Both the position numbers and the translations under genes were made by a program. Below, piece by piece: positions 1 through 10,014 of a stretch of DNA of 64,000 nucleotides; the stretch's first letter is position 1, and the number at the start of each line of letters is the position of its first letter. This DNA is from Phaseolus vulgaris (taxonomy: Eukaryota > Streptophyta > Magnoliopsida > Fabales > Fabaceae): positions 6,681,080 to 6,745,079 of the forward strand of contig NC_023758.2 of the NCBI RefSeq assembly GCF_000499845.2. The letters are read 5' to 3'. The notes under the pieces are model-generated. The model was given only the letters and a program-made list of their open reading frames with translations. It made no database searches and was not told the origin of the DNA.

Positions 1-238
1 AAATACTTATGTCTTTTTCAACCTTTTTCCTATTTTATTATATCTATTAAACAAAACTTGTTTCTCAATTAAATAGCTTATATATATCTAATTAATATGG
101 CATTTATGTTTTTTAATCTTATGTCTAACACTGATAGTCAGGGTGTGCGAATAATATTATAAGCGAATTTTTTATTAGATTAATTACGATAGATTTTAAT
201 ACTATTCTAATTAAGATTTAAACTCAATATTTAAATCC
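1..238. other. AT-rich flank, nothing recognised
   Basis: AT-rich sequence left of the outer LINE. I see no coding potential and no repeat structure. Its last bases (from 239) form the left copy of the LINE target duplication. Confidence 0.6.
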
Positions 239-394
239 ACAAAATCATGTTGTTTTTTTTTAATCGACAATAGCAAAATAATAAATAAATGTGATCCATT
301 TCAGGGGTGGTTCAACCCTTATACAAAAGAAATAAAATCCAGCATTTAACAAAAGTTACCAAACTAGCTAACCAGAGCACTACAACGATCAATT

Positions 395-2139
395 TCATAC
401 ATTCCAAAGGTTCCAAACACTCGCTGGAAAAAAGGAAAAGAGGCAGAACGCGATTTCGCAGAAATCCAAGACCACACTTTTGCTTGCATCAAAACACACT
501 TCTAATGCATCAGCCACACCCCTGTTAAAAACGATAGAGTTCCTTTGATTCCAAATTTCCCCCACCACCCCAACCCAGATAGTGTTCCACACGTCATTAA
601 CCGATTCTGAAGCCAGACTCATCCTAAACTAAACAAAGTTTGACGGAGGATCGTTGTGAGACACAAACGACACTCCCAACCACTTAAAGCACAAGCACCA
701 AATCTGTCAAGCAAAACTGCATTCGAAAAACAGATGACGATAAGACCCTTCCTCCTTCCCACACAAGCAGCACATAGAGCTTTCCACCAACACCCCTCTC
801 CTTTCCAGATATGCCCTAGTAGCAATCTTATTCCCCAACACCCTCCAAGCAGTAACTAAAGCAGAAGGCACAACTTTACAGCTCCACAGCTTACCGAAGA
901 CCAGAGAGGAATCCGCCTCACAATCCCTCCTGATAAGAGAATAAGCAGAGCTGACTGAAAACGTCTGAAGACCCTCACCCTTCCAAACCCACCTATCCGT
1001 CTCTCCCGAATCCAACCTAACCACAGCTAAAGGCTGACGCAACTGACCCGCTAAAGGTTTCTCCCATTCGAAAAACATTTTACGTCAGGCTAAATGTCAA
1101 ACCCACCCCGCCTTTAGACCTATACCCAAGCTCAATCACCTTTGCATCTTTGACTGAACACAGGGAAAAAAATCTCGAAAATACTCTCTTTTCAACGCAT
1201 CGCGCCCAAGCCAGCTATCTTCCCAAAGGAAGATATCATTTCCATCACCAACTTTCCACTTGAAACCATCTTCAAAACTTCTATCCCACCCCTCTGAAGC
1301 TCACACCTTTTTTAAATCTTTCCACCAAAGGGAGCTCCTACGACTTTTTCCACCCTCTCTCAAACTTCTCCAACCACCATATTTGGAAACGAGGATCTCC
1401 TTCCAAAGGCCACCTTTATCCGTACCCAACCTCCAAATCCACTTACCCAACAACGCCAAATTAAACACCTTTAAATCAATGATACCCAGTCCCCCAAATT
1501 CACGAGGCTTACAAAGCTTTTTCCAAGAAGCCCACGCGATCTTTTTTCCTTCAACGCTCCATCCCCAAAGAAAATTCCTTTGAATCCTTACCAACTTATC
1601 TGCCACCCCGAAAGGCAATTTGAATAAGGGCATGAAGAATAAAAGGATAGCAGAGAGAACCGACTTGATCAAACATATCCTCCCTACCAACGACAAGCAC
1701 TTGCCTTTCCACCTGCTTAGTCTGGCCTGAACTTTCTCTGACACCCCTTTTCCAAAAGTCACTACGCTTGTGGCACCTGCCAACTGGCAAACCCAAGTAA
1801 ACAAAGGGAGAATCAATCACGTCACAATTAAGGATAACTGCAAATCTCGAAGCGAAAGTTGGCTCAACCCCATTCTGCCAATTCTACTCTTCAAAAAATT
1901 AACCCTAAGCCCAGAGAAAAGCTCAAAGCATTGCAATATTGCCTTAATATTGAAAATGCTTTTGGTGTTAGCCTCGTAGAAAAATAGAGTATCATCTGCG
2001 TACTGTAGCATACTAATATTCACTTTATCCTTGCCGACCTCCAAACTATCACCCAAATTCTTTTCTTCAGCCATCCTAAACACCCCGACCAACCCCTCTT
2101 CCATAATAAAAAAAAAAGGAACGGAAATAGCAGGTCACC
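395..2139 (-). pseudogene. Outer LINE ORF2, RT C-terminal half and zf-RVT region (broken)
   Basis: Decayed 3' half of LINE ORF2. Reading from 2139 downwards there is the FPFLF segment after the GDP motif, then LQYADDTLFF (the catalytic YADD of reverse transcriptase) near 2010. Next comes the LSRWKGKCLSLVGRICLIKS region, then FGGLGIIDLKVFNLALLGKWIW at about 1440-1500. At 707-1078 is a zf-RVT-like segment with the CCLCGKEEGSYRHLFFEC cysteine/histidine pattern. The last part (395-622) keeps the WNQRNSIVF motif seen near the end of plant LINE ORF2. The pieces are in different frames, so this cannot make an RT. The inner LINE's ORF2 is the close relative to compare with. Confidence 0.85.
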
Positions 2140-2559
2140 TTTTTTTTTTTTTGATCAGCAAAGAATGGAATTAAAATTAGAGGAGATACAAAGGGGTATC
2201 TCAACCCTTTTACATAAAACACCCTCATAGAAAAAAGAGGTTGAACTGTTTGCAATAAAACGCTGCAAAAGCTAGCACTAAAACAACATCGTACCTCTAA
2301 TTACACTAAGAAAACAAGAACACACAGAAGCAACAACGTCATCAGGCATCCCCACATGCCACAGCACCTCCGTCCTCCTCTCATTCTATATAGCCTAACA
2401 ACAGAGAACATAGGCCAAAGCTGCATAAGTCAGAGATTTGTGTTTTTTGAGCAATGTCCACCAGCCAATCTCTTGTTTTTGCTATTCATCTGTATTGACT
2501 CGCCATTGCAGAAGTGTGGCCAAAAGCGGCTTCCCGGTGTTGGCATTCATCATTCTCCT

Positions 2560-3150
2560 CGCCACGCGACGAGTTACCCATACACGTTGCATAACTTTGG
2601 CGACCACCGACTCCACACAGATGGAGAACGCCGCTTCCTCGACCGACGATCTTGTTAACCTTTGCATAACTTCGACGAGCACCGACTCCACACAGATGGA
2701 GAACGTCGCTTCATCGACCGGCGATCATGTTGACCTATGGAGAACGCCGCTTTATCAACCGGCGATCATGTTGACCTTTGCATACCTTCGGCGACCTCCG
2801 ACTACGCACGCATAAAGATCGTCGTTTCATCGACCGGCGATCATGTTGACCATTGCATAACTTCGACGACCACCGACTACGCACGCATGGAGGTCGCCGT
2901 TTCATCGACCGACGATCATGTTGACCTTTGCATAACTTCGACGACCATCGATTACGCACGCATGAAGATCATCGTTTCATCGACCGGCGATCATGTTGAC
3001 CTTGTATAACTTCGGCGACCACCGACTACACACGGAACGCCGCTTCATCGATCGGCGATCATGTTGACCTATGGAGAACGCCACTTTATCAACCGGCGAT
3101 CATGTTGACCTTTGCATACCTTCGGCGACCACCGACTATGCACGCATAAT
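2560..3150. repeat. 75-bp tandem repeat array in the 3' region of the inner LINE
   Basis: The block around gcgatcatgttgacc recurs near 2721, 2762, 2837, 2911, 2987, 3055 and 3096. The full unit is 75 bp (for example 2837 to 2911 to 2987), and some units are shortened to about 40 or 68 bp. Because 75 is a multiple of three, the array stays open in more than one frame on both strands, producing 25-residue repeat ORFs that I regard as artefacts. It lies between the ORF2 stop and the poly(A) tail. Confidence 0.85.
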
Positions 3151-4058
3151 CGGTGCCCGCTGCTTCAAAGGCTGCATAGCAATTCTTGTCTTCTGCTCTC
3201 TCCCACTTCAGCCATGCACTAACTAATATTTCAGTGTTGAAAATCAGTTTCTACAAAGGAGAGTCTTGCAAAAATGGGAATGGTTCCTTGCTCCAACGAT
3301 GCCTCAAAGTTAAAAATGCAAAAAAGGAGATTTGTTGTCCATCGTGTCCATCACAAACACCTTTTAGAAGCGCAAAAGCTCTCAGCTGAACCCCACGGTA
3401 CACACATGGTGTTCGTATCAAGATATATCAGCTCCTTTTCATATACTATTACAGCCTAAGAAAATGCCCGTCCACATCGGCTCCCAGCATGACCTACGAG
3501 CTCCAAGAACTCCCTTTGCGAACGTTCCATCAAAATTGCTTGGTGAAGCAGAACTCAATGAGAGTGGAAATGAGCTGCCTTCAGAACTTCAGTGGTTTCA
3601 TTTCCAACTAAGCCATGAAGTTTTTGAGCATGGTCCACCAAAGATTATGGGGGTTTTGCCTTCAGTGGTTTTTGAACATGGAATTTTGTCAACGCTATAA
3701 GACTACCTCATTTTGTACCACCCTGATACTAAACAGGCTCTGCTTCTGACATATTTCTTCCAAGGAGCACCAGAAAACTATGGATCCCCACTGAAGGCTG
3801 CAGAATTCAGAAGAATAAAACACACACTCCTTCCACACCCCCACCTATCCCTCAGATTTACGCTACCGCAGTAACAAACACAGCAGATCCATCTAGAAAT
3901 AAACAAGAACAGCATAGGCCTGACCCAGTCCACTTTCAGGGATAAACTCCCGAAACCGGCTACTGCCAACAACAAAGGCGCGAACACCTTATACCTGCTA
4001 AAAAACCACCCTCACTTCCTTACTACGCCATACCTGTTCCCGCCCTTGCTTCAACCAC
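3151..4058 (-). other. Remaining 3' untranslated region of the inner LINE
   Basis: Between the 75-bp array and the ORF2 stop there is about 0.9 kb without a convincing ORF or poly(A) signal. It may be unusual 3' UTR, or it may hide a further small insertion. No clear junction or duplication was seen. Confidence 0.5.
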
Positions 4059-7000
4059 TCAGCGAACCAAGAGGAGGCACTGGTTCGGATACAAAAGCCA
4101 GTCCGAGAAAGCGTACGAGAAATCTGATGTTTTGTGCTTTAACCACAACCAGGATTGCAGCTGAGCGTTCTGGAAAATCTCATCGGAGTCAGGCACCCCT
4201 TGTCTAAAAGCCACTGTGTTCCTGTGCTCCCAAATACAGCTAACGACGGCCGCCCAAAAACCTAGCCATGCTTGATTCTGTTGACTGGACAAATGGGTTA
4301 GATGAAAATTCATAAAGTGGTTCATGAGATCTTTATTTTGGACACCTAGAATACCAATCCACCTATAACACTGAGACCACACTTGTTGAGCAAAACCGCA
4401 TTCTAGAAAAAGGTGTTGAGAGGATTCCTCTGACAGATTGCAAAGAACACAACGAGTTGATGTCACCTGCACACCTCTTCTCAACAAATTAACTCTATTA
4501 GGAATTCTATCGATGAGAATTCTCCAGGCTGTCGTAAGTACCTTGGGCATGGCTTTAGCTTGCCATAGGAGACTAAACACACCTTCTCTTGCAGCTGAGC
4601 ATTGGTGATTATCCAACATAGAGTACGCTGACTTAATAGAGAACATACCCTTCTGGTCCCCCTTCCATATTAGTTGGTCAAGGAAATCCTTCCACACAGC
4701 GCCCGTACTAAGTCTGGACAAGAGATCTTCCTTCATATCCGTCTCCCATTGGAACCTACCCCTCCTCCAGTTCAGATTCCACTGCCAAGTAGTCTCCTCC
4801 CATACTCCTACCTCCCCCACCCTTTTACCTTGATCAAGAGACAAGGAAAAGAGTCTAGGGTAAACCGATCTAAGACATTCGTTCCCAAGCCACACATCCT
4901 CCCAGAATCTCACTCTGGCTCCGTTACCTACTTTCCACCCAATGGCCTTTTGGAACCAACTGTCTTCGACACCTTCACCGCAGATTTTAGTGAGATCCTT
5001 CCACCACCATGATTGGTACTTCGACCTCAGGTTCATATTTTCTGCTCCTGTACCGTATTTAGATGATATAATCTCTTTCCACTTACCTCCTTCACTACTC
5101 ATGAGCCTCCATCTCCATTTAGCCAGGAGGGCCACATTAAAGTTCTTCACATCCTTCACCCCCAAGCCTCCTAACTCTAGAGGCTTACACACATTATCCC
5201 AGCTTACCCAGGATATCGACTTAGTCTGCTTTCCCCACGCCCATAGGAACTTCTGCTGAATGCTACTGATTTTATTGTACACTGCTACAGGAGCTTTAAA
5301 AATGGAGAGATAGAACAGAGGAATGGCTGTGAACACTGATTTCAACAAACAGATTCGTCCTGCCATTGAAAGAAATCTCCCCTTCCAAGAACTAAGTTTG
5401 GCTTCGACCTTTTTAACTACCGGATCCCAGAACTGTATCTTCCTCGGGTTACCACCCACCTCAACCCCCAGATATTGGAACGGAAGCTTCATCGTATTAC
5501 AATTCAGAGTTTTAGCATACGTGCTCATGGCAAACCCGTCCACTTTAATACCGGACAACTTGGACTTATGGAAGTTGACTTTCAGACCCGATGCAATCTC
5601 ATAGCACCGAAGGATAGCCTTAATTGCAAAAATGCTATCAAAGGAATCCTCACACAAAAAAAGTGTGTCATCTGCGAACTGTAGCAGACAACATTCTACA
5701 TTATTTCTTCCCACCTTGAGCCCCCTAAGGGCATTCGTTCTCAGCGCTTGTCTGACCAAACCTGCTAAACCTTCAGCAACCACTAAGAAAAGGAATGGAG
5801 CCAATTGGATCTCCCTGTCTCAACCCCCTAGAAGGTTTGAATTCCTCCGTAGGGCTCCCATTAACCAACACAGATACTGACGATGAAGCCAAGCATCCTT
5901 TAACCCACGAGATCCACTTATCATGGAAGCCTAGCCTGTGTAGCATATCGAACAAAAAACTCCATCTCACCGATTCATATGCCTTTTCAAAATCCACCTT
6001 GAAGCACACCCCACTTTTACCATTTCTCTTTATATCCTCAAGGATCTCATTGGCCATAACGACGCTGTCCAATAATCCTCTTCCACTAATAAAGGCTGAC
6101 TGACATTCATCAATGATAAACGACATAATATTCTTCATACGGCTTGACAAGACTTTAGTAATAATCTTGTATATTACACCAACAAGAGAGATGGGTCTGA
6201 ATTGATCAAGCGAGGACGGATCTCTTACTTTGGGGATGAGCGCAATGAAGGAAGCATTGCAACCTTTCGGAAGAGAACCAGTAGTATGAAAAAGTTGCAG
6301 TGCTGCCATAACATCCGCCTTAAGCACTTCCCAACAACTCTTAATGAAATTGAAGTTGAACCTGTTCGGGCCCGGGCTTTTTGAGCCTCCACATTCCCAT
6401 ACGGCATTCTTCACTTCTTCCTCAGTGAAGCTGACTACCATATTCCTGCTTACCTCCAAGGGCAACGACCTGAATTCCATCGAATCCAAATGTACACCAA
6501 AGTCCTGCGTAGCCATGAATCTCTTCTCAAAGAGAGACTTTGCTTCCCTCCTTACAACTTCCGGTTCTTCACACCACTGAGAGTTCACCACAACTCCTTT
6601 GACCTCATTTTTTAACCTTCTCGATCGAATCGCAGAATGGAAAAAATTGGAGTTAGAGTCCCCATGCTTTAGCCAATTCACCCTTGCTTTTTTCCTATAA
6701 ATGGAATCTAGCTTTCTATTAACCAACCCCAGTTGACTGAGCAGATCCAGCCTTCTCTGCCTTCCCTCATCCTCTAGAGCATCAATGTCATCCTCCCCGT
6801 CTAAATTCTCAATTTCCATCTCAATACGTCCTTTTTCCGATTCCACACAACCAAAAACCCTTCTATTCCACTCTTTAAGATCAGCCTTTAAGAGTTTCAG
6901 CTTTTCTTTCAGAGCGGAAATGCAATTACCTTCCACCTGATATGATTCCCATTTAACCTTTACCATTGCAATGAACCCTGGTTCCTTCAGCCATACATCG

Positions 7001-7743
7001 AGGGTTCGAAAAGGTTTAGGCCCCCAATCTTTAACACATGATTTTAAGACTAGAGCACAGTGATCTGAGACGACTCTCTGTTGCACATACTGTTTGGATG
7101 CCGGCCAAATTTGGAGCCACTCTTCAGAGACCAGAAATCTATCCAGTCTACTCTTTGCTGTGCCATTCGCTTTAAACCATGTAAACCTTTTCCCTACACC
7201 AGGAATGTCCATCCAACCATTATTTTGAATAAAGTTGTTAAAACCTGCAATCTCCTTTTTTTGACTTGAATGGCCTCTAATCCCTTTCCTCTCCTCGGGC
7301 CTCCTAACAGCATTGAAATCACCACATAGACACCAAGCCAAATTCTGGTACGATTGCTTGAGAGTCATTAATGCTTCCCACAAGAGAATTTTATCCTGTA
7401 AATTACATGTTGCATAAACATTTACCACCACACAATGACATTTTGTTTCAAGATGATAGCCCGCTATAGCGATAAAGCCAGTCCCGATAGCGTGGCTTCC
7501 ATACTCAAATGCTTCCTTATTCCACATTGTTAACATACTTCCTGCCCCATTAATCCCTTCATGATGGATCCATCCAATGTTACTACTCTTCCACAACAGA
7601 AAACATCTGGCATCTGAGAAAGAGGAAGTTTTCGTTTCCTGCAAACAGAGGAAAATAGCACCCTCCTTAGACACAAGGTGACTCAAATACCTTGCTTTTG
7701 TCCCCCCTCCCAACCCTCTAATATTGAGACTGATTATAATCAT
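4059..7743 (-). pseudogene. Inner LINE ORF2: endonuclease - reverse transcriptase - zf-RVT, one frameshift
   Basis: Encodes the protein that nicks target DNA and copies the element RNA. The N-terminal half (to about 5800) is an exonuclease-endonuclease-phosphatase fold: LNIRGLGG with the first Asn, LQETK with the Glu, GDFNAV with the Asp, and SDHCAL. It is followed by RT motifs FRPISLVG, QSAFISGRGL, FKVDFEKAYE and GLRQGDP. The reading frame is then lost by one extra base in the GATCCAATTGG stretch near 5797. It continues in the other frame with FADDTLF (catalytic DD), the GGLGVKD block and a zf-RVT CVLC...HLFLEC motif, ending at 4059. One RT position normally Asp (SPGPDG) reads Asn (SPGPNR). 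The start is taken at the ATG at 7743, which overlaps the ORF1 stop; an ATG 27 bases upstream is also open. Apart from the frameshift it looks complete (about 1230 codons). Confidence 0.9.
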
Positions 7744-9965
7744 GGTAACTCCTTCACACTTCCCACCCAAGAAACCTCTTTATCATCCTTATCCCTTTCC
7801 TTTAGCCGATCCAATTCTTCAACTAGATTCCCCTCGCCCCCTGAATACTCCAATCCGAGATTGCGTCCCAACTCCCAGATTCGCACTGATTCCGCATCCT
7901 TGACATCCAGCTTCAACCGATCGTTGCAATGATGAATGTCTGTACTCGATTCCGCCAAGGAACAGTGGCTAAGCCTAGAGACAGGGTTTACCCCATGATG
8001 GAGTGTTCCTACTCCCCCATTCGACCTCCTCTTTGGTTGTGCATTTTGCGTTCCCATCCCTCCCGTAGACCTCAGTCTACGAAATTCCGGTGATGACTTA
8101 CAGCCAACTCCTCCTTTAGACAAAGCGTCGTGTTCCGCACTTGATTCTACACCGTTGGTCCTCTTGCACCACTTAACACTTCCGCTTGATTGGGGGTCTG
8201 AGCTCCCCGTAGATGAGTTCTCTCTCTCGCTACTACAGTGGACAGCTTGGCATGGGTTAACATCATATTCATTCACCCGTGTTTGCATCTCTGCACAATG
8301 ATCCCCCTCTTCCTTCGTACGATGTGGATTTGACGCAGCCATGGTAGCAGGCCCTTCCTTCCCACTTCGACTAACCGTTTTTCCCCCGTTGCTTCCTGAC
8401 ATTGGGCCCCTTAGAATCCCTTCTTTACTAATCGTACCTCTTATTGTTGATTGGGCCTGACCTTGCTTCGGCCCATTTGTTGGGAAATTGCACCCATAAG
8501 CCCCTTCTATTAGGTTAGCCAACGAGTCCTGGAATACCTTGCATGCCTCGTTGACTTGGCTCACAGCAGCTAAAGTTGTTCCTCCTTCAGACCCTCCTTG
8601 CACACGTTTTGCCATTTTAAGGAAAGAGAACCCACCTTTAGACTGACACCCAGTATCGCTCGCAACCTTATTCTCTAAAAACTTTCGGTTAGTTGGTATC
8701 GAGGTTTGGGTCAACCCCACCACCTCGGGGTCCTCATCCCGCCGCGGACCACCGTCTTCGCACTCTTCCCCTTCATCGGACAACCTTTCGGCGTGGTATG
8801 TTTCCTCCACCACGGTATCCGATGACGATATACTATCGGAGGATTCGTAGTGATCTTTGTGACACAAACATTCTCCTCGTTCTCTACTAGATATCTCCTC
8901 TGTAATGACAACATTACAGACCTGCCCGTTGATCCTATACTCCTTCACCATATCCACTTTGCATGCTTTGCGTACTCTAACCTGCAAACGGGCGAACTCC
9001 AAGTTTTCCCATTGTCTAGTAGACTCATCAATCTGTACCAGGGATGCTACTTCTCCAACCACCTTCTTGAAACACTGTTCACTCCATAAGGTTAAAGGGA
9101 TCCCGTAGCACTTTACCCAAACTATTTTATGCTTTGCGACATGAGATTCGGACCAGGGTTTGATGTCATCGAAAAGGGAGACGAACCATTCATTATTGAG
9201 CTTAATGATATCCTCCATTCTATCACCGTCTTTGGGCGTTAAAAGCACAAGGTTATCACCCATAAATCTAAGCTTGATTCTGCTCATACCCCCCTTGACA
9301 AATTCTTCATTGAAAGTATCAAAGGACATAGAAGAGGACATCCATCCAACTGCACTCGAAGCCAACCACGCCGGTGTGTTAGGTATTATTTCAAAAGCAG
9401 GGCCAGTCCATCTACCTTTTGAGTGTTTACGCACAATCTCAGCATAGGATTGTTTAGGTTTTTGGATCTCCTCCTTTCGGACTGTTCTGTATCCGCGCCA
9501 GACCTCCTTCTCCTTCTCCGTCATCTTACCCTTAGAACTCCTTGCTCGCGAGGCAACATGTCTAGATGTGCTTGGTTTTCCTTTCTGAACTTCGACCTCT
9601 GCTCTCCTATATTTCGGGAAGTTAACGTGCAATTTCAGGTTGCCAATATAAATCTGGTCCAGTTTCTTTTCCAGTTTGGCCTCATTAGGGACTGGGTAAA
9701 ATCTCACAAAGCCATATCTTCTTCCCCACCTATTCAGCCGCCTAGAAATAAGCACCTCTTTCACTCTGGCCCATTTTCTGAAAATTCTATACATATCATA
9801 CTCTCCATGACTGTCAGGGAAGTTGGAGAAGAAAAAAGTTGTGGAGATCCCTTCCCCAGAGTTGTTCATCGACGATGCTATCTTGATATCCGCCTCTCTT
9901 CTCCAGACTTCTTCCCTCTTCCCCCTCCACCTTGCCTCTTCTCCTCTACCACGATCTCTTGCCAT
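7740..9965 (-). CDS. Inner LINE ORF1, RNA-binding protein with RRM and DUF4283-like domain
   Basis: A 741-codon uninterrupted ORF upstream of ORF2. Residues about 40-120 form an RRM: FFFSNFP is the RNP2-like strand and RRYGFVRF the RNP1-like strand. Residues about 210-350 match the DUF4283-type region of plant LINE and retroelement gag-like proteins (WVKCYGIPLTLW, then FARLQVRV). The C-terminal half is low-complexity Ser/Gly/Glu rich. No CCHC knuckle follows the DUF4283 region, where many relatives carry one. The product probably coats element RNA and forms the RNP with the ORF2 protein. The stop TGA at 7742-7740 overlaps the ORF2 ATG at 7743-7741, which points to coupled stop/restart translation. 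Start ATG at 9965, about 37 bases from the element's 5' end. Confidence 0.85.
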   Translation of the reverse strand: MARDRGRGEEARWRGKREEVWRREADIKIASSMNNSGEGISTTFFFSNFPDSHGEYDMYRIFRKWARVKEVLISRRLNRWGRRYGFVRFYPVPNEAKLEKKLDQIYIGNLKLHVNFPKYRRAEVEVQKGKPSTSRHVASRARSSKGKMTEKEKEVWRGYRTVRKEEIQKPKQSYAEIVRKHSKGRWTGPAFEIIPNTPAWLASSAVGWMSSSMSFDTFNEEFVKGGMSRIKLRFMGDNLVLLTPKDGDRMEDIIKLNNEWFVSLFDDIKPWSESHVAKHKIVWVKCYGIPLTLWSEQCFKKVVGEVASLVQIDESTRQWENLEFARLQVRVRKACKVDMVKEYRINGQVCNVVITEEISSRERGECLCHKDHYESSDSISSSDTVVEETYHAERLSDEGEECEDGGPRRDEDPEVVGLTQTSIPTNRKFLENKVASDTGCQSKGGFSFLKMAKRVQGGSEGGTTLAAVSQVNEACKVFQDSLANLIEGAYGCNFPTNGPKQGQAQSTIRGTISKEGILRGPMSGSNGGKTVSRSGKEGPATMAASNPHRTKEEGDHCAEMQTRVNEYDVNPCQAVHCSSERENSSTGSSDPQSSGSVKWCKRTNGVESSAEHDALSKGGVGCKSSPEFRRLRSTGGMGTQNAQPKRRSNGGVGTLHHGVNPVSRLSHCSLAESSTDIHHCNDRLKLDVKDAESVRIWELGRNLGLEYSGGEGNLVEELDRLKERDKDDKEVSWVGSVKELP

Positions 9966-10014
9966 TGCTTTTTAAAACATAATAAGTTTTTGGCAAGATA
10001 ACTAGCGGGTCACC

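Larger units (their letters stand above)
2140..10002 (-). mobile_element. Inner LINE, apparently full length, nested in the outer LINE RT
   Basis: About 7.9 kb on the minus strand: 5' leader (about 9966-10002), ORF1 (7740-9965), ORF2 (4059-7743, one frameshift), a long 3' region (2153-4058) and a poly(A) tail seen as T at 2140-2152. It is flanked by a 12-bp direct duplication with one mismatch, tagcaggtcacc at 2128-2139 and tagcgggtcacc at 10003-10014. That length is typical of LINE target-primed insertion. Just inside the tail it has a GGGTTGAGATACCCC-like block; the outer LINE has a related but weaker GGGTTGAACCACCCC block near its own 3' end. Both ORFs are far better preserved than those of the outer element, so this is the younger insertion. 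Confidence 0.92.

Noticed and set aside
2438..3009. Overlapping repeat-rich ORFs on both strands
   Set aside because: They arise because the 75-bp tandem unit is a multiple of three. No start context, domain or conservation.
2560..3150. CRISPR-like array
   Set aside because: Units are contiguous with no unique spacers, and the genome is a plant.
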